From Chrysoporthe austroafricana (taxonomy: Eukaryota; Ascomycota; Sordariomycetes; Diaporthales; Cryphonectriaceae): a DNA stretch of 64,000 nt. This document shows, in pieces, positions 34,464 through 45,994 of this stretch. Below the pieces are notes generated by a model that was not told where the DNA came from, searched no databases, and saw nothing but the letters and a program-made list of their open reading frames with translations. How positions within the stretch are numbered: position 1 is the stretch's first letter; every line of letters starts with the position of its first letter. The DNA lies in the NCBI GenBank assembly GCA_001051155.2, contig JYIP02000003.1, forward strand, positions 496,001-560,000. The letters are read 5' to 3'. The translations under genes and the position numbers were made by a program.

Positions 34464-35363
34464 ACTGAGTCTTGTTGGAGATTCTTAGAGGATTGAACTT
34501 GAGGGGCTTTCTCAAGATCACCTTGATGGGATCTTCCTCATTTATCATGAGCGTTGTTACGTGCCGGTCTCCGGCCTAGAGGCTCGGGGTAAGTGGATCT
34601 GTTGCTCCCCTGGCCGCGAAAAGTATATTTCCAGGGCCGAGGCAACGCTTCTGCCGTCCGGGTTTTCTTTGGCCATTGGCGGGTAATTTTCAGGTGTTGT
34701 CTCCCGCTTCTGCACGGAGATGCCGCCTGACACCACGGAGGCTATTCGGAAGAAGTTGGCCGCAATTTTCTGGGCGATCGGCCCGATCAGCCGGATATAT
34801 TATGCTCAGTCGCCCCGACCTCCCTGACCTTCACCATCATAACTTAGTACAAACGGTTTTCGAGGCCTTTAGGGTCCAGCAGCTGCAGCAACCACTGTTA
34901 ACGCCAGTGATTGCATTGCGCTATACATTCCTTTGCGCGAGAAGCACATCATCTCCCGCATGAGAGCACTGGATTCATAATCGACTTAGAGCCTCGACCC
35001 GCGTCTAGAATTGTTCCGGTAGTCTAGTCTTAAAATCCGTTGGCTTGTTTGAGCCTCCAGAACTGGTTGACCGGGCTCAAGGCCTTGGGAACTCATGAGA
35101 AAGTAGCTTCTCAGTAGTAGCATCCTGAGTGAGTGCTTTTTATTATCCGCATGTCTGATTAGAGAAACCCTACGTGGGCAATTGGCTTTTGTAGTCCCTC
35201 ACGAAGTTATTGAGTGATGAGAAAGATATACCACTTCCATTCCTGCGGTGTTTGCGGAGAGTCGCGATCGATAGCGATGGTTCGGTGATTGGATTATCAG
35301 ATAATCACCAGACCGGCTTCTCGTTCTCTAGGTACTGTCCGCTTTGCCGATGATGAGTCTTCC
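34464..35363. other. Intergenic, CE16 promoter side
   Basis: The left half should hold the promoter of the minus-strand esterase and the right half the 3' flank of the glutamine amidotransferase gene. No other gene was recognised. Confidence 0.45.
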
Positions 35364-36353
35364 CTACATCTCCATCGAGGCTCTGGGCGTGAACGGTTCG
35401 CCTCCAACTCCGGTTTGCGCTTCGCTCTCTTGTTGAATTGGCTGGTCGCCCGCAAGGAACCGGACCACCATCTCGGCCATCAGATCACCGTCATCCATAA
35501 TATCCTTCACACCAGACACGGAGGCTTGACCACAACACGAACCTCCTTCAAGACTGTCCCCAGCACCAAATATTCTCATTGTTTCACGGTCTTCAAACTT
35601 GTCAAATTCGAAATGACCCTGAAGTGTAAGTACGTGCCCTGGATGATAGATCCCTTGTACGGAGCAATGCTCTGTAGATCCCACCAGGATCCAAGGGCTT
35701 GGTAGTGAGGCACCTGGCGGCGAGAGAACAACCTGATCGGCATGAACGAACTGGAGCCGAATCTTTCGAGGAATAATCGAGGACGTAGGGTGGGAATTGA
35801 AGTATCTAGAGTTGGTATCTTCAGCCTCTGGGCTTGGTAATCGTCCAAGACCTTGCTCAAAGCCATTCGGGCTTCTCTGATCTTGAGACGGGCTGCAATT
35901 CCTCAGGAAGTCGTCTGTAAACTCCACATCGCTGATACCGACCTCCCAACCATTTGGGTGCTTTTCAACTCGGGCACCACAGCTTCTCAATAAAGCCTGG
36001 CAAATGAGGTGATGCCCAAAACAACTACCGAATATCTTGATATGCGAATGCTTTTTATATAGTGAAATCAGGTATTCTTCGAGTGTCCGGATCCAAGGCT
36101 CGTCATCGTATGACGATGCAGACGACGCAGTGATGATAGCGGCGTCAAAGTCAGACAGCGAGGCAGGATACTCGCCGCGTACTACATCGAAAACCTCATG
36201 TTCGATGAAAAAGCTGCTTGACAATCTAGATGCAGCGGCAGCCAAGACATGGTGCAAAATGTCGCCAAAGGTTCCCATATTAGCGTATGTGTTCGGGACA
36301 GAGGTATCGGCATTCAGCACAGCAATCCGAATACAACGTCGCTGGAGAGCCAT
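35364..36353 (-). CDS. Class I glutamine amidotransferase-like protein
   Basis: Intronless gene of 329 aa, started at the first ATG. It has a class I GATase fold: the nucleophile elbow IKIFGSCFGHHLICQ with Cys111, and the catalytic His and Glu in TLQGHFEFDKF (His247, Glu249). The triad looks complete, so glutaminase or gamma-glutamyl hydrolase-like activity is possible. There is no synthetase domain. Fungal stand-alone members of this type often have unknown partners. The C-terminal 40 residues are Gln/Glu-rich and not conserved in appearance. The 3' end of the alcohol dehydrogenase lies 467 bp upstream on the same strand. Confidence 0.87.
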   Translation of the reverse strand: MALQRRCIRIAVLNADTSVPNTYANMGTFGDILHHVLAAAASRLSSSFFIEHEVFDVVRGEYPASLSDFDAAIITASSASSYDDEPWIRTLEEYLISLYKKHSHIKIFGSCFGHHLICQALLRSCGARVEKHPNGWEVGISDVEFTDDFLRNCSPSQDQRSPNGFEQGLGRLPSPEAEDTNSRYFNSHPTSSIIPRKIRLQFVHADQVVLSPPGASLPSPWILVGSTEHCSVQGIYHPGHVLTLQGHFEFDKFEDRETMRIFGAGDSLEGGSCCGQASVSGVKDIMDDGDLMAEMVVRFLAGDQPIQQESEAQTGVGGEPFTPRASMEM

Positions 36354-36820
36354 TTCCTCAGATGCAGAGTAATCTTGCAATGTAATATTCTCCCGGTGTT
36401 GCGCGGCCCAGCCTCGAGGGAGTCACGATCCGCCACTGATGCGTCGTCAAGAGAGGTGTCGCGGACAAGATGGCTTCAGAAGTTCACGAGTGTCGCTTGC
36501 GCACACACGAAGTAACAGTTCTAACTCAAAAACAATATGAAATCAATTCGACTGCTACCTAGCACAGATATATGAATATGTTGCCTCCTGAGGAAGACAG
36601 ATACTCACCGCCAAATGAGTGGAGACCATACATTAAGGGGATGATCCACTGGCTAACAGTCGATATTTCGCTCTGGAGATTTCGAGAAGGACGCGTCAAT
36701 TGAAATCTCTGAATGATTTACGGACCAATGGCATGAAATGGAAGAGCCGACAGTCCCGGCGCTCCCTTGCATGAAGCAGACTATTCGATATGTATATGGA
36801 AAGTTAGACTGTGCGTAAGT
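36354..36820. other. Intergenic, 467 bp
   Basis: The segment is the presumed promoter of the amidotransferase gene plus the 3' flank of the alcohol dehydrogenase. No feature was recognised inside. Confidence 0.45.
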
Positions 36821-38286
36821 TCACGCCAAGTTGAAATCGACCACGATGCGTCTGCAAGCGATGTCTCAGTTAGCTTTGCTCCCATCGTTCCAGAAATAAA
36901 GGCACTGACCCCGCGACTTGCCCGGCCTTCAACTTCTGAATAGCTTCATTCCATTGGGAAACGCCCACTACCGTCGGCTTGAGGTGGAGTTTCCCTGAAG
37001 ACTGCCATTAGCGTCCTATACCTTTCTATAATCAACACATAGTCCTACCCCGTTTTGCAAAATCCAGGGCTTCATCAATGTCATTCAAGGGGCTGACAAG
37101 AGTTCCCCGGACGCCTTGGTTCAGGAATGCGATCCGCTTAGGGTCGACATTGAAGTGGAACTCGCCCTCTGGTGGGAGGCCAATGCTGCATATAGCGTCA
37201 ATACGTGAACAGTGATAGTGTCAAGCGTCAAGGTGTCGCAAATTTACCACATGATTGTAGCCCCAGGTCTAGTCGCGATGTAATCCAAACAGTTGAGATA
37301 AGCTTGAATGGCTGCCAGCATGTCAAGCCATCAGCGAACGACTCCCTTGGTCTCAGGAGACAATACTGACCCGTTACGAAAACTGCATGAGAACCACCGC
37401 CAGTGATGCTCACTACCTCAGCAGCTGGGTTCGAAACCTCTTTAAAGTCTACAAAGGCTTCTGCACCCATGTCCTCGGCTAAGGCTCTTCTTTCTGCTCC
37501 CGTGTCGACTACAATGGGTCGGACGCCCATTGCGGATGCAAGCTGAACACCTTGGATACCTACGCCTCCACCTCCGCCAGGGAAACAGGCCCACTGGCCT
37601 GCCTTGATGCCGGAAGCCTTCAGGGCTGTGTACATCGTCGAAGCGGAGCACATTACTGGCCCAGCAACATAATCGTCGACGCCGTCGGGAATGACAGTCG
37701 TATATCGCTCAGGAGACTTGAAGAACTGCCTGTAGGAACCTGTGTATCAACGTTCAGTATGTGACGCAAACTCCTAATATTGAGAGTCTCACCATCAACG
37801 TGCAACCCAGTATGAACGCCCTTGGGGCAGTAGTTATCTCGGCCGTGTCTGCACTGGTCGCAGATACCGCACACATCCCAGACGGGTTTGATGCCCGCCC
37901 GCTGGCCGACCTTGAGGCCTTTCACCCGGTCGCCCACTTTAACAATCACTCCTCAGCCCTCGTGCCCAGCGCAGATGGTGCCGAAGGAGGACATGAGGGG
38001 CGTGCCCCAGTCATTCATCATGAAATGAACGTCTGACATGCACAACCCCGTGGCGTTAAGCTTGATGAGGACATCATCGGGACCTGCGAACCAAGTTGTC
38101 GGCATACGCCCGACAAATAATCGAACTTCCTGCTGCCGCAGGTGTAGGAAGAAGGGGTTGACTTACCAATTCGGGCACCGGAACCTGCTTTACCTCCACC
38201 TCGAAATTTGGTCCCTCATTCTTGACGACACCCGCAATGCATTCTGCGGGTATTTCGAAGTTCTGGGAGCCGCTCGTATCGCCCAT
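36821..38286 (-). pseudogene. Zinc alcohol dehydrogenase with stop and phase break
   Basis: Seven exons in minus order: 38286-38167, 38083-37793, 37739-37371, 37311-37248, 37185-37049, 36994-36910 and 36851-36821. With one base restored the length is 366 codons, normal for a medium-chain NAD(P)-dependent alcohol dehydrogenase. TGLCMSDVHF and GHEG carry catalytic zinc ligands. CGICDQCRHGRDNYC holds the four structural zinc cysteines. FPGGGGGVGIQGVQLA is the cofactor-binding turn, and the end reads AGRIVVDFNLA. Two lesions stand out: intron 1 leaves phase 0 (PVPEL) while exon 2 needs one base before GTCCCGATGAT, and a TGA at 37955-37953 interrupts GHEG-GVIVKVGD. All other joins are perfect, so decay is recent or the lesions are sequence errors. 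Confidence 0.8.
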
Positions 38287-40542
38287 TGTATCAAGTCTGA
38301 GTGATTTTGCAGGATATTACCAGTAGTCTGTTCGGGAGGGGCAGTTCACCAAGCCTTCCGCCCACATTGCCCTTGCTATAGTGCAGACTTCAGTCTCCAA
38401 AATTTCCCTAGCTCGCGGGGTCAAAAGCAATCCGTAATTAAGTCGGGCATCGCATATCGACGGCGAGCGAGCTCGAACCCCAAATTGAGCAATTAGTCTT
38501 GGCTCTCACTATCCACAAAAGCGTCATAATGCCATGGATGAGGGGAGATGCGTAACACTAAGAGCATGTCATGTGGGTTACCCCTCTTCATTCAATTTAG
38601 CCCTTTACTATGATAAGACGCAAATACTATCGTATCTAATGATCGACAGAAGCAGCGACGCTATTGACTCTCCCGTCAGCCTTCTTGATCGTGCCTTCGG
38701 AGAATCAACAACCCCCGCAAACTCGCCCCAGAAAGTGTCTGACCGGAGTGCCGACACTTGCGGATGGGAACCAGACATTCATAGGGAGTTGCGATACTAA
38801 ATATAAATTGTTGGAATGCATCTGAACCGCTGAACCTGGAGGAGAGAGCTGACTCATGGAAACTCACCTCTGCACATAAAAACTCGGGCGATCGCTCGTG
38901 CTCATTCGTGCACAAGTTTCTCTATGTGAAAACACGCTCAATACAAGCTTGTCGAGCCATGGCCAGGTCTCAAAAACAAACACTTCTCGAGGTTGCGAAT
39001 TGTACAGACCGAGGCAACAACAACAACACACGGCAGTGCTAATCTACCGGAGTACCTATCTGGACAGGTTGCAACTAAGGACGTCGTCAATTGCTATTCG
39101 TCCATTAACAATGCTATACTAAGACATCTGCATGGAAGAAACTTAACGAATCACCGGCGCTCCTGCCCAAACGTCGACGGAACCGTCTCAACACACAGCT
39201 AGTCGGATGCGAAGTACCAGAAACAGATTATTGGAACCGCAACCGGAGGCTGCAGATGGCTTAATACGTACTTACCCCTCGCATTCAATGAATCAATTTC
39301 TGAAGTTGGCATTCATGCGAGGTTCGCAGGTGCCATAAATATGCTTGGATGATGCTTGCCGGGTGGTTGACGGGCAGAGAAGAGAGAAAGAACAAACAGA
39401 AGAAGGTCTAGCGGTTGAGAAGTTACAAATACTGTTCCGGCAAGAAGCTTTCTGAAATGCAGCCAAAGACGTTCTATATCCGAGCTTCTAATTTGATATG
39501 CCGCTTGACAGCTCACAAAGTGAGAGCTGACGCTGAATTAATGGGAGCAAAATCAGTGGAGAGATGCGCGTCTCATGGCGTCTACTAAACGCGTTTGTAT
39601 GCTGGTAGCAGTCCAAAGAAGCAAGTGGGAAATGCAGCCTGCCAATTTGCCTCGATTCGTGTGAAATGGAACGTTCCATGAAGTTTAATATAGCCTGACG
39701 TAGCGAAGGAGCTTCTAGAAAAGCGCCAACGGTGACTTGACCGCCGGGGAAGTCCTAAGCCATGGATCCGACGGCCCAGCGTGCAATAACTCCTGAGAAC
39801 TCAGCCTCAACTTCAAAGTCAAAATCTCACGAGCCCACTGGGCCACAGTAGAACCTCAGCAGACGGGCCCACCAATTAAGCTTATGTGTTCACGGCCACG
39901 ACGGCTTGCAAGAGCCAGACACCTGTCTCAATGATCACCTGCAGGATTGGGCGGCACTGGGCGGGTTCTCTCTAGCGTTGGCCGTCTTCCCCACAGAGCA
40001 GGGTTGAATACGAGGCCAAGCTGCCGATCCGCGGCTCGATGTACCCCTCTTGGGATACACAAACATCGTAGTCTTTGGAAGATGGCATGTTGAGCACTCT
40101 TTAGGCGGCCAGCTGACCATCAAAATTGGTCATAACTTGCAAGAGACCAAAGGGGATCTCGGCTGGAACGATCGTGATGTTGCAGCGCTCGCTTGTGCGG
40201 CCCCGGTACGAGCTTGTTCCAGCAGCCCCCATGACGTCTAGAACGGTCTAGATACCTAAGGCAAGGGGACGTTACCAAGCTGCCTAGGTTTTATCCGGAT
40301 ATTGCTCGATATGCACGGAGACTGAGACAGCTCGGGCAAGTATACGTCGCCCTACATTGGCACGCTCATCGTGGTGCTGTCGAATGTATATAAAGCGGGC
40401 GCACCCAACTCGTGTGAATCCGGGTATTGCTGAATGCTGTTGAACATACCAAGATAATAAATCTTAGAAGCACTATTCCTTAATACGTGGGCAAAGACCA
40501 ACTCAACTTCACGGAAGTCCTCTTCAATCACATCACTTCAAT
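38287..40542. other. 2.2-kb intergenic region, no gene recognised
   Basis: Open frames of up to about 90 codons on both strands show no family signature. The left end is the promoter side of the alcohol dehydrogenase and the right end the promoter of the small secreted protein gene. Confidence 0.45.
40387..40394 (+). promoter_or_regulatory. TATA box of the small secreted protein gene
   Basis: TATATAAA lies 156 nt upstream of the ATG at 40543 and is followed by a leader without clear coding sequence. The distance is long but acceptable for a fungal 5' untranslated region. Confidence 0.5.
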
Positions 40543-41333
40543 ATGCATTCCACCAGCCTCTTGATCACTTCCCTCCTGTCCGCTGCCGCCTTGGCGGCTC
40601 CATCGCAACCCAGGGCTGCTGCCGTCTCAATGATGGCTGACGCGGAGACGTGGACAATCACGAGTATGCAGCGCACCTGCGACGCTGCAGACACCTCTTG
40701 CAGCTGGTCCTTTGGCATCAACAACGGCACCGGCACGACGCCTTGCACCGAAGTCGTGACCGGATCACCGGCCTCTCAAACGAACGGAGGTCCCGTGACT
40801 TGTGGCGTAAGAACTCTATCGAGTTGCCGGAATGACACGTCGAGTCACGGATTGTCTAACGCATTTCACAGGTGTACACTGTGACTTCTGGATGGAGCGG
40901 CCAGTTTGGCCCTGGACAAGGCTTCGTACGTCCATCCCTGATATTTAAACCCTTTGTCATGAGTTCTGTTCCAAGGAACAGTGCAATCGCCCCCAGTGAC
41001 TTTTATATTACGGTTCTAAGGAGTCGCTTGGTCAATTGTATCCCAGAAGATAATCCAGAGAGAAGGAGAAGGAGAAGAAAGTGAAAGGGAAATTAGCTAA
41101 CGCATGACCTCACAGACGACCTTCGCGGTGGTTAACTACCCGGCCAATCTCATCATCTACCCTGCATATGTGAGCAGCCTGGTCCTCTAAGACGACCCCT
41201 ATCACGCTTTCCTTTAATGAGAAGGGTTTTTTCTCCGCAATAGGCTGCTAACACTGAGTAGACCGACGCCCAGGTCCAGGCCGGCAACGTTGTGACACCG
41301 GATCAGAGCTACACTCCCCAGGCATTGCCTTAG
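40543..41333 (+). CDS. Small secreted protein (VTSGWSGQFGPG family)
   Basis: Four exons, 40543-40806, 40872-40925, 41116-41169 and 41262-41333, encode 147 aa. All introns are phase 0, and exons 2 and 3 are both exactly 54 nt. A signal peptide (LLITSLLSAAALAAP) precedes a compact protein: WTITSMQRTCDAADTSCSW, then TPCTEVV, GGPVTCG, YTVTSGWSGQFGPGQGF, TTFAVVNYPANLIIYPAY and the ending TDAQVQAGNVVTPDQSYTPQ. Four cysteines suggest two disulfides. This pattern is common among secreted ascomycete proteins of about 150 aa annotated only as small secreted protein. The function is unknown. Intron 2 (190 nt) carries a GA-rich low-complexity stretch at about 41055-41085. Confidence 0.88.
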
Positions 41334-43880
41334 AGGGACAAGCAACCAGATGGTCGTGAATTCGCCATCAACTAGCCGTGGGTAGTAATCGAGATGTGGT
41401 GTCAAGTAATACATAATCAGAACGTTGCATCAAGGCTAGATGTCAAAGTTAATCGAAATTTATTTGGATCATCAGACGTCTTGACTGAATATGAGTGTAT
41501 CATACGATATAGACTGCCACTCTAGAGGCTCTCAAGCTTCCTCGTAGTCTTTGTCTAGCAGAAAAGCCCACATACGCCAAAGGCGATAGCGACGGTAGTA
41601 CGACCGCTACGGCTACCGAGGGTATTAGTGGGGATGTTGTTACGAGAGGCGTGGCACGGGGTTTTGCTGATATGCCCTTGATGATATTTCGTGCATCGAC
41701 TCACGGCGAGCCTTGGTTCGGTCTGCTCTAGATTTGAGAAGATTCAACGGAGGATGGGAGGCAAGCGGCGCGAACATGGAATCTGCCATTGACAGTTCTT
41801 GATCGAACACCAAAGAGATGAAGCAGGAGAGTGAAGCTAGACAAGACCCACGGTGCATCGATCGCCAACAGAGGGCAGCCAGGATTGAAGGACTTGAAGT
41901 TGACTAAAGTGATTTTCATTAAAGGATCGCTGAGGTGCATCACGAGAGTTTCAATCACCTCTAGCCAGCACGAAGGGAGAGCTACTGCCATTCGTGGCAA
42001 AGCTGTGGGATGCAAACGTGTTTAGCACTTGGCGGGCGGAATATGCTCGAGAATCAGCGATAGGCTACAAAAACTGCAGGAGGCGAATATAGTTTAGAAG
42101 AATCCTACCACGTGCCTACCTAGACTGGTCCAAAAGAAGCTTCCACAAGAGTGCTTCAGTGTAAGACCAAGCAGATTAAAGGGACACACAAGGCTATAGA
42201 AGCTCGTAGGATACAGAGAGCGAACTAGGCTTATGCATGGGTAATGTCTCAGACTGAGGCCGCATGAGACATCATGACCAAATAATGATCTACGCATGCC
42301 AGGCTGCTTTTACGGTAACAATATGTCTCTGCTCAGGTCTAGCATGGCAGTCATGTGTTTTCTTGTGTTGAACGAGAGCCATCATGTAGATGAGAGGATG
42401 GCATTCTCGAATGTCGATATTTAACATGCTCATGCCACTCAGGACTAATATATAGAATATGATTACCAGCATATAGCCTACATTATAGAAACTGAGCATA
42501 TGAATTACCGCGCATCGGGAAGTTGGGCCTAAGTCACCTGACTCTGTAAGACTGAGACTGTCATCATTATGTATTACTGAAGCTAGGTGCCGATCATCAA
42601 GTACATCGAGGCATATGATTCATCTACCCCCTCTGGATCTAGCGTCATATGATCCATCATCTACCCAGAGTGCCGTCGAAAAGGCCATTATGGGAGTAAT
42701 CTGGCGGTTGTGACGGCACCCATGCTCCAGGAGCGAAATCCAAAGAACCAAGACTACCCGAACAGCCAACATAGCACAACCTTGACGCAACCCTGTGCGT
42801 CGTGCATATCGGTTAGCATCCTCGCCCTCCCCTTGCTTGAACCTCACTTCCTCCTGCCGTAACTCTTTTCATCCTTCAGACAAGGGATCTTGAGCTTCTT
42901 GGGGCGCACAGCTTACAACACTATAGCTAGAGTCGTCCAACAGGAACTCTAGCATGCCCGGGGTGTATCACACCCCATTCAGCTGGTCCTGCTTGTCCGC
43001 TGTCTCAAAGAGTGACTAGCATGCGCTGTGCTTGCTGTCGAAGGACGTCCGTCTTAGATCCGCATACGTCTTGCACGCAACGCGCCCAAGCATTGGGAAT
43101 CCCCCCGGTGCTGTTGGCCTTTCTCCCGCTCGGCGTCGTAGACTGTCCTGAAGAGCTTGTAAATCGGGGTGGGAAGGTCTGTCAAGCTCGTCGGCAAGCT
43201 TGCAGCTATGGAAGAAGACAATGGACCGTACAAACAAGAATCAAAGAAGCCCCCCTGGGAAGCAGAACGCCATGACTTCGACTTCCAATGTCCTAATACG
43301 GTACTGTAGTTAGCTACGTTCACCCTTGCGTAGGTTACACTGCCGAACACCCTTCTAATCTTTTAAGGTAGAGTTGATAGCCATGTTAGGACTACACTAC
43401 ATTAGAGTCGGCTCTGCATCCGGACCGAGGCTCTCGCGGCTGTCACTACGGTTCAGAAAAGGCATACCTACATTGGCAGACAGGCTCGGCGAGGATATTC
43501 CGAAACGCAGGTCAATCTCGGGGTAGATATGCTCTCGTGCCACCTTCAGCTGCTCGATGCTCCTTCGCCGGCTTTTGTCTCTTTGCCGAGTATTCCCTCG
43601 TCCTGGCAGACATCGGGACACGCCCACCGCAGCAGATAATTATTTCAGACTTACGTGGCAGTACATAAACCCGGTACCGAGGTATATTTGGCCTGTGAGG
43701 CCCGCTTTTACCCGCGCCTGTGGCGTGCCTACCACGTGCAGGCCTGCGGGACTTTTGCTCCGGAGCTCACCGACGTCATACGCAGACTCATCATCAACAA
43801 AGCCCGGGCGAGGAAGAAAAAACCGCAGGCCTTCTTCCTTCCTGTGGCATGCGTGATGATGGATGATATGCCGTGAGACG
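41334..43880. other. 2.5-kb intergenic region, no gene recognised
   Basis: Open frames here lack family motifs, and no spliced model could be built. The right end is the promoter of the HET-C-like gene. An in-frame ATG at 43863, six codons before the preferred start, belongs to that gene's frame. Confidence 0.45.
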
Positions 43881-45994
43881 ATGCCATCCACCACCTCCCT
43901 CCTCATCCTCCTCTTCCTATGCCTCCTCCTCGTGCGCCCGGCGGCCGCTTTCGGCGCCGGCGAGGTCCCCGCTGGCAGCGAGTTCAAGGGCATGGTGTGG
44001 CGCCATGGTGACCTTGCCGACATCCTGAAGTTCCTCCCCACGTCCTTCCTCACCGGCTACCGCTTCACGAAGCTGCAGCGTAAGCAGGTCTATTTCGGCA
44101 ACTGGCTCCGCGACTTCTCCCAGGTCATCGACACGACATGTCTGGAGAATGTCCCCGAGGCCATCCTGCGCGCCATCGTCTCGGTCCTGGCCTTTATGGA
44201 GTTCGGCTTCGCCACCGACGAGTTCGACGTCACGCGCGAGAGGCTGGGCTGCTACACGCACGTGGAGCACATCGACAACCCGAGCGGGTATCCGGACAAC
44301 GCCCAGGAGGTCGATGGGCGTCTGAGGGGGCCGGTGGACCCAAAGGAGCTAGAGTTCGACCCCGCGACCGGCATGAAGAACTACATTGCCAACTCGGGCA
44401 ACAGCTGGGACACGGCTTCCGACTATATCAGGGGCCAGCTCTCCACAGCCATCGCGCTGGGGCGCAAGGGTCGGCGGAAGCACCAGGGCGCTGCGAAGAA
44501 GGACGCGTTCCGCCACCTCGGGGCCGCCCTGCACACACTGGAGGACTTTGCGGCGCACAGCAACTTCGCAGAGCTGTGCCTGCGCGAGCTGGGGGAGGAG
44601 GACGTCTTCGCCTTTGTCGGGGATGCGTGTCGGGTCCGGGTCCCGCGTGGGCCCAACAAGGGCAGGGAGGTTGCGCCCATCGTGACGGGCACGTTTGGCA
44701 TGCTGGACATCTTCCATTCGTTGCTCGGCGAAGCCGACGACAAGGCGATCCTGCAGTCCAAGGGCTCGCTCGGGGAGCTCGAGAGCGTGAGTATCTGACC
44801 CCATTTCCCCGCCTTAGGAGACGGTTTTGGGAGCTGACATGGTAATGGTAGAAGCTCAACTACGGAGGCATGGCGTTTGACCAGCTCTTCCACCTCATCA
44901 AGGCCGGAATCGAACACTTGAACAGGATACAGCCCGATCTCGACCCGCTTCTCGGCCAGCTGCAGGCCGTCGGTGAGATATTCAAGAAGTATTCACCTCT
45001 GAACGGCGAGTGTTCGACGGACGAGATCGCCATCACCGATGCGAACCTGCTGTGGCAGGCGATAGAGCCTGTGATATACCTTCACGACAGGGTCTCCAAG
45101 TACCTACAGAAGGACTTAGAGGACACTGAAGAGTCGACACAAGACTATTCTCACGGCCAGCTTGGAGAGTATACTAACCAGCTCGTCTTCAAGTACCTTG
45201 CCATCATGATCGAGTCGTCTGTCAGGGAGCTGCGCAATGCGGTCAAGGCTGCTAGGGATCGGGTGGACGAGGAAGCTGCTAAGGCCGACTCAGCGCAGGT
45301 CTACCTAGACGGCACGGCGTCCGATCCGAGTCACTCGGATCTGTCCAAAGATCACTTCAGCAACGTCCTCAACCAGCCCGCTGGCCTTGTCGCCACGATC
45401 ACCACGAATTGGACCGTGCAGCAAGTCGTCAGGTGCTGGGACGATCCTAATCTGGACTCGCGCCGTTGTATCGACGAGATCCTCACGATCCTTCACCACC
45501 CCGCCTTCCCGCCCAAGAAGACACCTATCCAACAGTACATGTTTGATGCCGTCCAGAGGTGGTGGGACGCCAACCCACCGGAGGAGAAAGATCGCATCCG
45601 CGCCAAGCTGACCAAGGACAGCGTCCAGCAGCGACAGCACGAGGACCACAGGCTTACCCTCAAGGACTTCGAGGGCAAGCAGAGCGGCCCCGCGAGTTTT
45701 CCCGGAGCCTGGCCCAAGGTCCGGCAACCACCGAAGAAGGTTTCTATTATCGCGGAGTGGACGAATGATGTGATTGCCGATTTCAACTGGGCCTTGGGTA
45801 TCGTGCAGAGGGGCCGGCGCGACCCGGTCGGCGCGTGCAGGGCGGTGCGCACAGCGGGAGGGTCGCCGGTACATAGCCTTGTGCTGGTCATCGTCGCGTT
45901 GGTGTATAGCATTGCGCATGGCGTTATGTGGATTATATCGAAGCTGCTTTGGCCTTTCGGGGGCGCGAGTGAATCAAACTCGAGGGCCATATAG
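43881..45994 (+). CDS. HET-C family protein (heterokaryon incompatibility)
   Basis: Two exons, 43881-44786 and 44852-45994, encode 682 aa; the 65-nt intron is GTGAGT...GGTAG, phase 0. A signal peptide (TTSLLILLFLCLLLVRPAAA) leads to FGAG, the conserved mature start of HET-C. QVYFGNWLRDFSQ, EHIDNPSGYPDNA, TGMKNYIAN, LHTLEDFAAHSNFAEL and VTGTFGMLDIFHS follow in family order. The His/Glu/Asp spacing of HTLEDFAAHSN resembles zinc-dependent phospholipase C-like folds (inference). A hydrophobic helix near the C-terminus (LVLVIVALVYSIAHGVMWII) could anchor the protein. HET-C homologues in Neurospora and Podospora affect non-self recognition between hyphae and are longer with a Gly-rich tail, which is missing here. 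ATG 43863 would add six residues before the signal peptide. Confidence 0.9.

Noticed and set aside
43863..43880. Upstream ATG as the start of the HET-C-like gene
   Set aside because: It adds six mostly polar residues before the signal peptide; the start at 43881 gives a standard signal peptide. It remains possible.
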